DNA of 64,000 nt from CAZDKK01 sp964603725 (GTDB lineage Bacteria > Eisenbacteria > RBG-16-71-46 > CAIMUX01 > WJJG01), in assembly GCA_964603725.1 (NCBI GenBank), contig CAZRWW010000019.1:10443-74442 (forward strand). The letters run 5' to 3'. Both the position numbers and the translations under genes were made by a program. Positions 36,676 to 44,401 of the stretch are shown piece by piece. The notes beneath the pieces were generated by a model that did not search any database, had not been told where the DNA came from, and saw nothing but the letters and a program-made list of their open reading frames with translations. Every line of letters starts with the position of its first letter. Within the stretch, counting starts at the first letter, position 1.

Positions 36676-37463
36676 CCCACGTTCTCCCCGATCCTCAACC
36701 GCAAGCCCACCTGCCGAGACCGCGCCGCGACCATGTGAGACAGCCTGCCGCACCGGACGGCGCGCGACCAGGTGCTCGACTCTACGGATTCACGGCCCGC
36801 GGAACCACATGAAAGAGCTTGCACAAAGTGCTGCCAGTCAGTGCGTTGACAGCGTAGAACTCGCGGGCTGCGTTCGGGGCCGCCGCGCGCGGCAAGATGC
36901 CGTCGGCGGGAGTCCTCGCCTGCGTGGACCGAGCGACCGAGTGGCACGGATGCTGCAAGGCCAGGCGCCGAGGCGGACATGCACCTGGGCATGACCGGCC
37001 TGCGCTGGCGAGAGGCCGGGCAGACGAGACCGCCGCGGATGTGGTGGACGGCCAGGGGGGCGGCAAGGAGGGGGCCACTCCCTTGGCGGGTGAAGTCCGC
37101 GGGCGGACGTTCTGTCCGGCCTCTCGTGCTTCCGGTCGCGGCCGCCGGGGCAGGTGGGTTCTCGCTGGGCGCTGCGGACCAAGCTTCCGCTGGCATACAG
37201 GGGGTATGATCGGCGCCCCCGCATCGCGGGACCTGTTCAAACCATGTTCAATCGATTTACAATCGCACTGTTATCGTTATATTCATAATATACATACTGG
37301 GAAATAACTACGCTTCTTATCTATGAATTCAGAGGTTCCACGAATTCAGAGGTTCCACCACCTCAGACAGAGCCACGGCGGATCTCGCGGCGCCCAGGCG
37401 CCGTGCCCGGTACGCCGGGCGCCGCGACCGTCCCTCGGAGCTACCCCGGATTCCGTTCCTGCG
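36676..37463. other. 788-bp stretch without a convincing gene
   Basis: No ORF here has family features. The minus-strand frame ending near 36782 closes with REFYAVNALTGSTLCKLFHVVPRAVNP, which reads like a real protein tail but has no plausible start or body, so it may be a gene remnant. Near 37240-37320 the DNA becomes AT-rich (ATCGTTATATTCATAATATA). Just beyond is a 17-bp tandem duplication. Confidence 0.45.
37323..37356. repeat. 17-bp tandem duplication
   Basis: GAATTCAGAGGTTCCAC occurs twice in tandem (37323-37339, 37340-37356). It lies about 110 bp beyond the stop of the secreted protein gene. Confidence 0.9.
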
Positions 37464-38066
37464 CTAGTCGCACCGGCACTGGATGATGTTCTCCTCCTCG
37501 TCCCACCAGCCGTCCTGGCAGGGCGCGTTCGGGATCGTCGTTCCTATGTCCCACATGGGAGGCCGGTCCCCTCCGTTCTCGGAGATCCAGACATAGACGT
37601 GCGCCGTCTCGCTCGAGCCGCACGCCGCGACGGTCACATGGGCCTCGTCTCCGTGCTGAAGGACGGTGAAGACGAACTCAACGTAGCCGTCGTTGGTGTA
37701 GTCGCTGTCGCTCGCCACGACGCCGCTTCCGGCGCGCACGACCTCGACCTCGATGAGGGCGTTGTCGTAGGTCGTTCCGGCGCAGTCCGTGACCATCAGC
37801 TTGAGCTTGCCCGTCTCGGCCGCCGCGCCGCCGACCAGCGGCGACCCGCCGAGCAGACCGGTGGCCAGGATGGCCATCAAGAGGATCAGCGCCCTGGCCA
37901 GGAAGCCGGCCGGGGTCGTCCGGGAAGCGACGCCGGCGTGGATCCGGGTGCGAGCGCCGGCGTGCGTGCCGGTGCCAGCGCCGGTGCGAATGCCGGTGTG
38001 AGAACCAGTGCGAATGCCGGTGAGAGGACGCGTGAGCAAACCGCGATGGGACGACTTCGGATGCAT
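37464..38066 (-). CDS. Small secreted protein with an Arg/Thr/Gly repeat before its signal
   Basis: 200 aa from ATG 38066, which has AAGGAG 7 nt upstream, so the odd N-terminus is likely real. Residues about 10-50 are a repeat of Gly, Thr, Arg and His (GIRTGSHTGIRTGAGTG), preceding a hydrophobic segment FLARALILLMAILATGLLGG that acts as signal or membrane anchor. The mature part begins TGKLKLMVTDCAGTTYDN and looks like a small beta-sandwich; four to five Cys follow, the last two at QCRCD. No family is recognised. It is followed upstream by the sigma-54 activator and kinase genes on the same strand. Confidence 0.7.
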   Translation of the reverse strand: MHPKSSHRGLLTRPLTGIRTGSHTGIRTGAGTGTHAGARTRIHAGVASRTTPAGFLARALILLMAILATGLLGGSPLVGGAAAETGKLKLMVTDCAGTTYDNALIEVEVVRAGSGVVASDSDYTNDGYVEFVFTVLQHGDEAHVTVAACGSSETAHVYVWISENGGDRPPMWDIGTTIPNAPCQDGWWDEEENIIQCRCD

Positions 38067-38117
38067 GGCAGTCTCCTTCCCGCGCCTGGCCGGCGCGGAG
38101 AGAGACCGCCGGCGGCG

Positions 38118-39932
38118 CTAGCTGCTGTTGATCTGAATCTCCAACTGCCGGATCTTCCGCGTGAGCGTGTTGCGGTGCAGACCCAGTAGCCGGGCGGCCT
38201 GGGACAGGTTGCCCCCCGCCTCGTCCAGGGCCTGCCGGACGGCCTCGCGCTCTCGCGCGAGCATGGGCACGAACGGCAGCGACTGATCCTGGCGGTCCGC
38301 GTCCGCGGCCATGTCGTAGGCCAGCAGGTCACGCCGCCTGGGAACGAGGCGCCGCACCTGGTCCGCGTCGACATCGGGGTGTCGGGCGAAGGCCAGGATG
38401 CGGCGCGCCGCGCTCTGCAGGCCGCGCACGTTTCCCGGCCAGGGCAGCGACTGCAGATACTCGAGCGCGTCGGGCGCGAGGCGCACGCCGGCTCGCCGGC
38501 CCTGATGGGTCGACTCCGTAAGCAAGAAGTGATCCATCAGAAGTGGAATGTCCTCCGGGTGGCTCCGGAGAGGTGGAATCACTATCTCGAGGGTGTTCAC
38601 TCGCTGGTACAGCTCCTCGAGAAACCCCCCGCGGGACAGCTTGTCGAAAAGGTCCGGCTGGCTCGCGGAGATCAGGCGGGTGTCGACCGTGTACTGGTCC
38701 CCGCCGACCGCCCGGGCGACGCCCTTTTCCACGGCGTGCAGGAGCTTGCCCTGCAGGTCCGGGCTGAGCTTGGAGATCTCGTCCAGGAACAGGGAGCTCT
38801 TGTCGGCCTCGCGAAACAGCCCGCGGCTGGTCCGGATGGCCCCGGTATAGGCCCCGCGCACGGAACCAAAGAAGATCGACTCCATGAGCGCTGCGGGCAC
38901 CGCGGCGCAGTTGCAGTAGACGATCTCCGTGCTGCCCCGCCGGCTCGCGTCGTGGATGGCCTGGGCCAGCAGGTTCTTCCCGGTGCCCGTCTCGCCCACC
39001 AGCAGCACCGCTTCAACGGTCGCGGCCGCTGCGCTAGCTTGCTCGATCGTGGCGCGCATGCGCTCGCTCACCGTGATGAGGCGATCGAAGGGGCTGGCGC
39101 CCGCGCGACGCCGCAGGGCGAGCAGCTCCCGCCGGGTCTCTTCATAGACGCGGGCGTTGGCGAGAAGGATCGCCGCCAGGTCGGCGAACGCTTTCAGGAA
39201 GCGGCCGACGTCATCCGGGAAGTTCCAGCGCGTGGAGGGGGCATCCAGGTAGATGACGCCGACGGTCTCCCCTTGCACGACGAGCGGCGCGCAGAGGACC
39301 GAGCGGATGCTCTTGAGATCGATGCTGGGGGCCTGACGCAAGGTGGGATCGGTCGTCGCGTCGCGCAGGACCTGCACCTCCCCGGCCTTTCCGCGCCTCA
39401 GGATCGTGCGGCTGACGCTCTCCAGCGTGTTCATCTCCTCCCCGGTCACGTTCCGGGCCACGACGGGCACCATCATTTCCCGGTCGCTCTTGCCCAGGAA
39501 GAGAATGCCGCGCTCGGCGCCCAGAGAACGGATGGCCGCATCGAGGATGTCCCTGACCAGGGCCTGCGGATCCTTGCTGGCCGCGATCGAGCAGGCCGCG
39601 ACCCGGAATGTGGCGAAGGCCTGGCGCTGGCCCCAGGCGTGCCCCTCGGCGATGGCCTGGTCGAGCACCTCGGTGCGCTCCGGGCTCTCCGGTCGCTCCG
39701 GGCTCCCCGGGTGCTGCGGGCTCTCCAGGCGCTCCGGGCTCTCCAGGCGCTCCGGGCTCTCCGGGTGCTCCGGGCTCCCCGGGTGCCGCTGGCTGCTCGT
39801 GAGCTCCTGGCGCCCCTCGCGCGCGGCGGCGGCGAGGTCATCACGGAGGCTGGCGGCCTCTTCCGCGTCGGCCGCGGCCTCGAACCACTCGGATCCGGAG
39901 GGGTGCGTGGTTGCTTCGTCGTCATGCGACAT
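38118..39932 (-). CDS. Sigma-54-dependent activator (GAF, AAA+, Fis-type HTH)
   Basis: 604 aa; ATG 39932 follows AAGGAG. A Ser/Pro/Glu-rich repeat (SPERLESPERLESPQH) lies near residues 50-85. Then comes a GAF domain (AAIRSLGAERGILFLG... VLCAPLVVQGETVGVIYLD), and an AAA+ domain with Walker A GETGTGKN, the sigma-54 contact loop GAYTGA (Tyr for Phe), Walker B LFLDEI and an intact sensor region. The end is a Fis-type HTH (GGNLSQAARLLGLHRNTLTRKIRQL). A ligand or signal on the GAF should trigger transcription of sigma-54 promoters. It sits 19 bp downstream of the kinase gene. Confidence 0.92.
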   Translation of the reverse strand: MSHDDEATTHPSGSEWFEAAADAEEAASLRDDLAAAAREGRQELTSSQRHPGSPEHPESPERLESPERLESPQHPGSPERPESPERTEVLDQAIAEGHAWGQRQAFATFRVAACSIAASKDPQALVRDILDAAIRSLGAERGILFLGKSDREMMVPVVARNVTGEEMNTLESVSRTILRRGKAGEVQVLRDATTDPTLRQAPSIDLKSIRSVLCAPLVVQGETVGVIYLDAPSTRWNFPDDVGRFLKAFADLAAILLANARVYEETRRELLALRRRAGASPFDRLITVSERMRATIEQASAAAATVEAVLLVGETGTGKNLLAQAIHDASRRGSTEIVYCNCAAVPAALMESIFFGSVRGAYTGAIRTSRGLFREADKSSLFLDEISKLSPDLQGKLLHAVEKGVARAVGGDQYTVDTRLISASQPDLFDKLSRGGFLEELYQRVNTLEIVIPPLRSHPEDIPLLMDHFLLTESTHQGRRAGVRLAPDALEYLQSLPWPGNVRGLQSAARRILAFARHPDVDADQVRRLVPRRRDLLAYDMAADADRQDQSLPFVPMLAREREAVRQALDEAGGNLSQAARLLGLHRNTLTRKIRQLEIQINSS

Positions 39933-39951
39933 GGCGTCGGCTCCTTGGGTC

Positions 39952-42900
39952 CTATCCGCCCTGCGTGTCGATTCTGAGCTGCAAGCGGGCCGTCAGGACG
40001 TCGGCCAGCAGGCCCTTGCACCCGGCCTGACGAGCGAAGTGGGCGGCTTCCGCGAGTGCGCCCCGCGCCCGCTCGAGCTGTCCGGCAGCGGCGCAGGCGC
40101 GCGCCAGGCACAGGCGCGCCCGCCCGCGGTAGTAGATCCGGTTTCGCTCGCCCAGCCGGGTCAGTTCTTCCTCGAAGCAGCGCACCGCGGCGTCCGCGCC
40201 CGACTCCGGGCCTCGGGCCAGGTGCGCCAATCCGAGGTGGTGGAGATAGCGCGCCGCGGCGCAGGGATCCGCTTCCGCGCGAGCCTCCTCGAGGTGGGTG
40301 GACAGGGTCGCCAGCGCGGCGTCGGTGTGTCCGTCGATCTGGGCGCGCAGCGCGGCCAGGCGGGCCGCGGCCGAGGGAGCGAGCGGGACTCCGTCCCCTG
40401 GGTCGCGCAGCAGCTCGCCGCCGAACTCGCCCGCCGCATCCCAGGCCTCGAAATCGAGGAGCACGTCGATCCATTGCTGCAGGCACGCCGAGCCGCCGTC
40501 GATCAGGCGTCCCCCGAGGAAGTCCCGCCAGGCCCGAGCAGTCTCGCCCACGGCCGCCTGGGAGTGCCCGAGGTGCAAGTGGCAGAAGCCGATCAGGAGG
40601 CGGGCATTGGCTCGCAGGAACACCGAGCTCCGCACCGCGGAGGTGTCGAGCAGCGAGCCGGCCTCGCGCAGGGCCGGGTCGATCGCATCGACCTCCGCCT
40701 TGGACCAGGCGAGCTGGAGCCGCAGATTGGCCAGACGCATCGTCGAGGCCCGTCCATGCAGCCGGCCCAATGCTTCCTCGATGCAGCGGGCGGCCGCCAC
40801 GTCATCGCCCGCCTGGCTGTACATGATGCTCAGATTCGCCCGTAGCTGAGCCTCATGCTCGGCCCCCGGCCCCGCGGCCAGCGCCTCGTTCAACAAGCGG
40901 ATGCCCTCGGCGGGGTCGCGCGTGAAGCGCGCGACCGCCAGGAGCTGCAGGCTGTGGAACTCCCAGGGCAGTCCGGTTCCGCGCAAGAGGCTCGCCGCGC
41001 GCTCCAGGTGTCGCGCGGCCTCCTCGGTGTTCCCCCGCGCGCGGGCGGCGAAGCCGAGCAGGTAGTCGAGCGCGCCCTGGGCGGGCCCCGCGCCCTCGCA
41101 GGCGAGCCGCTCGATGCGCCCGAGGTGGCCATCGAAGACGCCGGCATCGCGCTGCCGCAGGGCTCGCTCCGCCAGCGAGACGAGGGCCGCCGCGCGCGCC
41201 TGTGGGTCGGGACCCTGCGCGGCCAGCTCCACCAGCTCGGCGCCCGTGCGCGGGTCGGCGAAGTGCAGCGCGTTCGCCGCGAGCAGCGGCAGGCGGCCCT
41301 CGCACCAGGGCGGTCCGAGCAGGCGTCCCAGAGCGCTGATTTGCTGGAGGATCAGGTCGCGCGACCACCGCAACGGCGCCTCGTGCGGATAGGCCAACAG
41401 CGCGCCGACCTGGCCCCAGGAGCGGGTGCGCTCGGCCCACGCGAGCGCGCGGGCGAGACCTTCGGCTTCCCGGCCGGGCTCTCCCAGGCGACGGGCTCTC
41501 AAGGCGGCGAAGATGACCGCCTCGGCGTCGTCGGGATCGGGCGGCGCCTGTTCGTTGAGCCACCGGTCGATGGAAGCGATGTCGGTGGCGTCCGGGCCCC
41601 CCGCGTGCAGCGCGGATCGCCACAAGGCCCCGGTGATGAACGCCAGGTGACCGGCGCGCTCGGGTATGAGCAGAGCGTCCGCGATCAAGTCCGCGAGGAG
41701 CGAAGTATCGGCGAATCGCGCGAGGAGCGATTCCGCCAGCAAGCGCGGAAACGAGCGCCCGGCGCGGGCCAGCGCCCGCAGCGCGGCCAGCTCGCCGGGA
41801 GTCAGCGCGGGGAACGCAGCATCCGGAGTCGGGGGAGACCCGCGCTGCGATGCATCCTGCACAGGCGCCGGAACGACGACCCAACTTGGGCCAGACTCGC
41901 TTCCATGGTGCCGTACTTGTGCTCGAAACAACTCCGCGGAGCAGCGGAGGTCGCCGTCACTCTCTCGGAGCAATCGGCTCGCAAGCGGCTCCGACGGGTC
42001 TCCCCCGGACTCCAGACTGCCGGCGACGATCTCCGCGAACGCGGCAGCGTCTAGCGGGGGGAGATCCAGCTTCTTCCAGCCAGGCTGCGCAAAGACCGCC
42101 CGCAGGTCGTCAGCCTGGCCGGGAGGGAGCCAGCGTCCGCGCGCGGAAGGATCCGGAAGCGCGCAGAGGAGCCTTTCTCTGCTCCTCGCGCGATCCTCGA
42201 TGCGCGCGGCTAGCTCCCGGCCGTCGCTCCCCTCCGCCAGCAGGTCTCCGACGTCGATGACCCGCAGCGGAGGACTGTCGCCATCGGCCGCCATCAGCAC
42301 CGCTTCCGCGAGGAAGCGGCTGAGTCCCAGGCCACGGCGACTACAAAGCAAGATCCGTGCCGGTCCGGGGGATTCCAGGAGCGCGGCGACCTCCGAGAGA
42401 AGCGCGGCTCTTCCCCGCAGGGGGCCACCGCCGAAGGGCGGCCAGCGGAAGCGGGAGGGGAGCAGGCCGAAGGTCCGCTCGAGGTCATCGCGCAGGGCGA
42501 TCATGTGCGGGTAGCGCCGGCCCGGGCTCCGGTGCCGCAGCCGTTCCAGGATCGGCGCCCAGCGCCCATCGCGCGCCAGCGCGGGGAACAATTCGCGCAC
42601 GATCATGCCCAGGGAGTACTGGTCGGCGCGCTCGTCGACCATCCAGCCGCGCACGATCTCCGGCGCCACGAAGGGCGGCGTGCCGCCCGCGTGCGTCTCG
42701 CCGCCGGCGGCCCGCCTGCGCGTGTAGCCGAAGTCGAGCAGACGCACGGCGGGGTCGGCATGAGCGGCAACCGGCGCGTGATCGGGAGCATCGGCCTTGG
42801 CATCGGCCGTAGCATCGTCGGGAGCGGCGTCCAGAGCGTCCAGCAAGAGCAGATTGGCCGGGGAGAGATCGGCGTGCACGAACCCGACGCGGTGCAGGTG

Positions 42901-43254
42901 GGCCAGGCACTGGGCGAATGCACGCACGACGGGGGCGATGAGCTCGGGGGCCAGCGCGCCCGCGGCATCTCCCAGCGTGCGGCCGGGGAGGTGCTCGAGA
43001 GCAACAAGCAGCCGCCCCGCGCCCTTCCACAGGACATCCCGCACACGGGCCCCGATGCCCGGGGGGATCTCCAGCTGAATGCCGGCCTCGCGCCGCAGGG
43101 CCTCGTCGCGGTCGGTCTTCAGGATGACGCGCCGGCCTGTCCAGAGGTCCCGCGCGGTCCAGGCCCCGCGATCTTCATGGCGGCTCAAGGGGAGGCTCAC
43201 CTCGTACCGGAGGTCCTCGACCGGAATGCTGGGATGCGGGTCGTTTGTGTACAC
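39952..43254 (-). CDS. Ser/Thr kinase-like protein with NTPase-like and TPR regions
   Basis: 1100 aa from GTG 43254 (AGGAG 6 nt upstream). Residues about 1-310 form a kinase domain: VILKTDRDEALRREA for the Lys strand, FVHADLSPANLLLLD (HAD for HRD), LLDFGYT, and TPPFVAPEIVRGW. A Asp/Ala-rich insert of about 30 residues (DAAPDDATADAKADAPDH) splits the catalytic loop from DFG. A central region (about 340-700) resembles a degenerate STAND-like NTPase; its P-loop is poor (SRRGLGLSR). From about 700 the protein is helical TPR-like. The operon with a sigma-54 activator suggests kinase-coupled signal transduction. Confidence 0.85.
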   Translation of the reverse strand: MYTNDPHPSIPVEDLRYEVSLPLSRHEDRGAWTARDLWTGRRVILKTDRDEALRREAGIQLEIPPGIGARVRDVLWKGAGRLLVALEHLPGRTLGDAAGALAPELIAPVVRAFAQCLAHLHRVGFVHADLSPANLLLLDALDAAPDDATADAKADAPDHAPVAAHADPAVRLLDFGYTRRRAAGGETHAGGTPPFVAPEIVRGWMVDERADQYSLGMIVRELFPALARDGRWAPILERLRHRSPGRRYPHMIALRDDLERTFGLLPSRFRWPPFGGGPLRGRAALLSEVAALLESPGPARILLCSRRGLGLSRFLAEAVLMAADGDSPPLRVIDVGDLLAEGSDGRELAARIEDRARSRERLLCALPDPSARGRWLPPGQADDLRAVFAQPGWKKLDLPPLDAAAFAEIVAGSLESGGDPSEPLASRLLRESDGDLRCSAELFRAQVRHHGSESGPSWVVVPAPVQDASQRGSPPTPDAAFPALTPGELAALRALARAGRSFPRLLAESLLARFADTSLLADLIADALLIPERAGHLAFITGALWRSALHAGGPDATDIASIDRWLNEQAPPDPDDAEAVIFAALRARRLGEPGREAEGLARALAWAERTRSWGQVGALLAYPHEAPLRWSRDLILQQISALGRLLGPPWCEGRLPLLAANALHFADPRTGAELVELAAQGPDPQARAAALVSLAERALRQRDAGVFDGHLGRIERLACEGAGPAQGALDYLLGFAARARGNTEEAARHLERAASLLRGTGLPWEFHSLQLLAVARFTRDPAEGIRLLNEALAAGPGAEHEAQLRANLSIMYSQAGDDVAAARCIEEALGRLHGRASTMRLANLRLQLAWSKAEVDAIDPALREAGSLLDTSAVRSSVFLRANARLLIGFCHLHLGHSQAAVGETARAWRDFLGGRLIDGGSACLQQWIDVLLDFEAWDAAGEFGGELLRDPGDGVPLAPSAAARLAALRAQIDGHTDAALATLSTHLEEARAEADPCAAARYLHHLGLAHLARGPESGADAAVRCFEEELTRLGERNRIYYRGRARLCLARACAAAGQLERARGALAEAAHFARQAGCKGLLADVLTARLQLRIDTQGG

Positions 43255-43330
43255 ACGGATCTCCTGGCCGGCCGGCGGCCCCCGGGATATCCCTGGCGTC
43301 AGCCGCGACAGGCGGGTGGATCCTAACACA

Positions 43331-43480
43331 TGCACAAGAATTGTGCAATGAACTGCCCTATTCAGGGCAGCCTGCCCTATCCAGGGCATGTTTACAAATG
43401 TATTTAGGTGTCTTCCGCGCCCGATCGTCAGGCCAATCAATGTTTACGGCTGGATATTACTGCACCATAATTGTGCACAA
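43331..43480. promoter_or_regulatory. Array of inverted repeats in a divergent promoter region
   Basis: The 307-bp gap between the kinase gene (left) and the isomerase gene (right) holds TGCACAA-GAA-TTGTGCA (43331-43347), CTGCCCT-ATTC-AGGGCAG (43353-43370), TGCCCT-ATCC-AGGGCA (43373-43388) and, further right, the 10-bp palindrome TTGTGCACAA (43471-43480). The two TGCCCT elements are 19 bp apart, about two helical turns. These look like operator sites for a dimeric regulator. No sigma-54 GG-N10-GC promoter was assigned with confidence. Confidence 0.55.
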
Positions 43481-43561
43481 GATCGAGTTGCATCATATCG
43501 ATGCATGGGTCAGGATGGCCGGGGTTGGGGCCGAGCCTGCGGGGTCCAGCGGGAGGGAACC

Positions 43562-44395
43562 ATGGATCTGGCGATGACCAGCGACTACGTGAGCAGTCGC
43601 GGCGATCCCAGCCCCTACCTGCGCAGCATCGCCGCCGCGGGCTTCACCCACGTCCACTGGTGCCACGAGTGGAATACCGACTACTTCTACTCGGCGGAGG
43701 AGGTGACCGAGATCGGCAGGCTCCTCTCCTCCCTGCGGCTCAGGCTCCTCGATCTGCACGCCTCGCACGGGCTCGAACGCGGTTGGGGCGCGCTGGACGA
43801 GCGGCTGCGGGCCGCCGGCGTGGAGTTGATCGAGAACCGCATCGTCATGGCGGCGAGCCTCTCGAGTCGTGTGATCATCCTGCACATCCCCGACAAGCCG
43901 GCGGGCAGCGTCCTGCGCCCGCGATTCTGGGACGCCGTCTCCATGTCGCTGGATGAGCTGCAACCGATCGCGGCCCGGCACGGTGTGCGCATCGCCGTCG
44001 AGAACATGCCGGGCGACGACTTCTCCGACATCGAGCGTCTCTTCTCCCATTGGGGGCCGGACTTCCTCGGCCTGTGCTACGACTCGGGCCACGGCAACAT
44101 CGGCGGCGCCGGGCTCGACCATCTGGAGCGCCACGGGGATCGGCTGATCTCCATTCATCTCCACGACAACGACGGAAGCTTCGATCTGCACAACCTGCCG
44201 TTCACCGGGACCGTGGATTGGCCGAGGCTCACCCGCATCCTGCGCGAGTCGGCGTACACGGGGTGCATAAGCCTGGAGTCGAACGTGCGCGGCCTGAGCG
44301 TGGATGGCGACGAGTTTCTCGCCGCGGCCCACGCCGCCGCTGCGCGGTTGGCGCTGATGGTTGCCGGGTCGCCGACGAATGCCGAGGCGCAGTAG
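43562..44395 (+). CDS. Sugar phosphate isomerase/epimerase-like TIM barrel protein
   Basis: 277 aa from ATG 43562 (GGGAGGG upstream); a longer frame starts in the operator array and is not supported. It belongs to the AP endonuclease 2/xylose isomerase-like fold. Metal ligands are visible in order: E in VENMPG, D and H in CYDSGHGN, H and D in SIHLHDNDG, E in ISLESN. A metal-dependent isomerase or epimerase is expected, with unknown sugar. It is divergently transcribed from the kinase-regulator set and may be its target. Confidence 0.85.
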   Translation: MDLAMTSDYVSSRGDPSPYLRSIAAAGFTHVHWCHEWNTDYFYSAEEVTEIGRLLSSLRLRLLDLHASHGLERGWGALDERLRAAGVELIENRIVMAASLSSRVIILHIPDKPAGSVLRPRFWDAVSMSLDELQPIAARHGVRIAVENMPGDDFSDIERLFSHWGPDFLGLCYDSGHGNIGGAGLDHLERHGDRLISIHLHDNDGSFDLHNLPFTGTVDWPRLTRILRESAYTGCISLESNVRGLSVDGDEFLAAAHAAAARLALMVAGSPTNAEAQ

Positions 44396-44401
44396 CGCCG
44401 A

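Noticed and set aside
36782..37240. Minus-strand ORF of 152 codons as a gene
   Set aside because: Composition is GC-driven Pro/Arg/Ala, there is no ribosome-binding site and only the last ~30 codons look protein-like.
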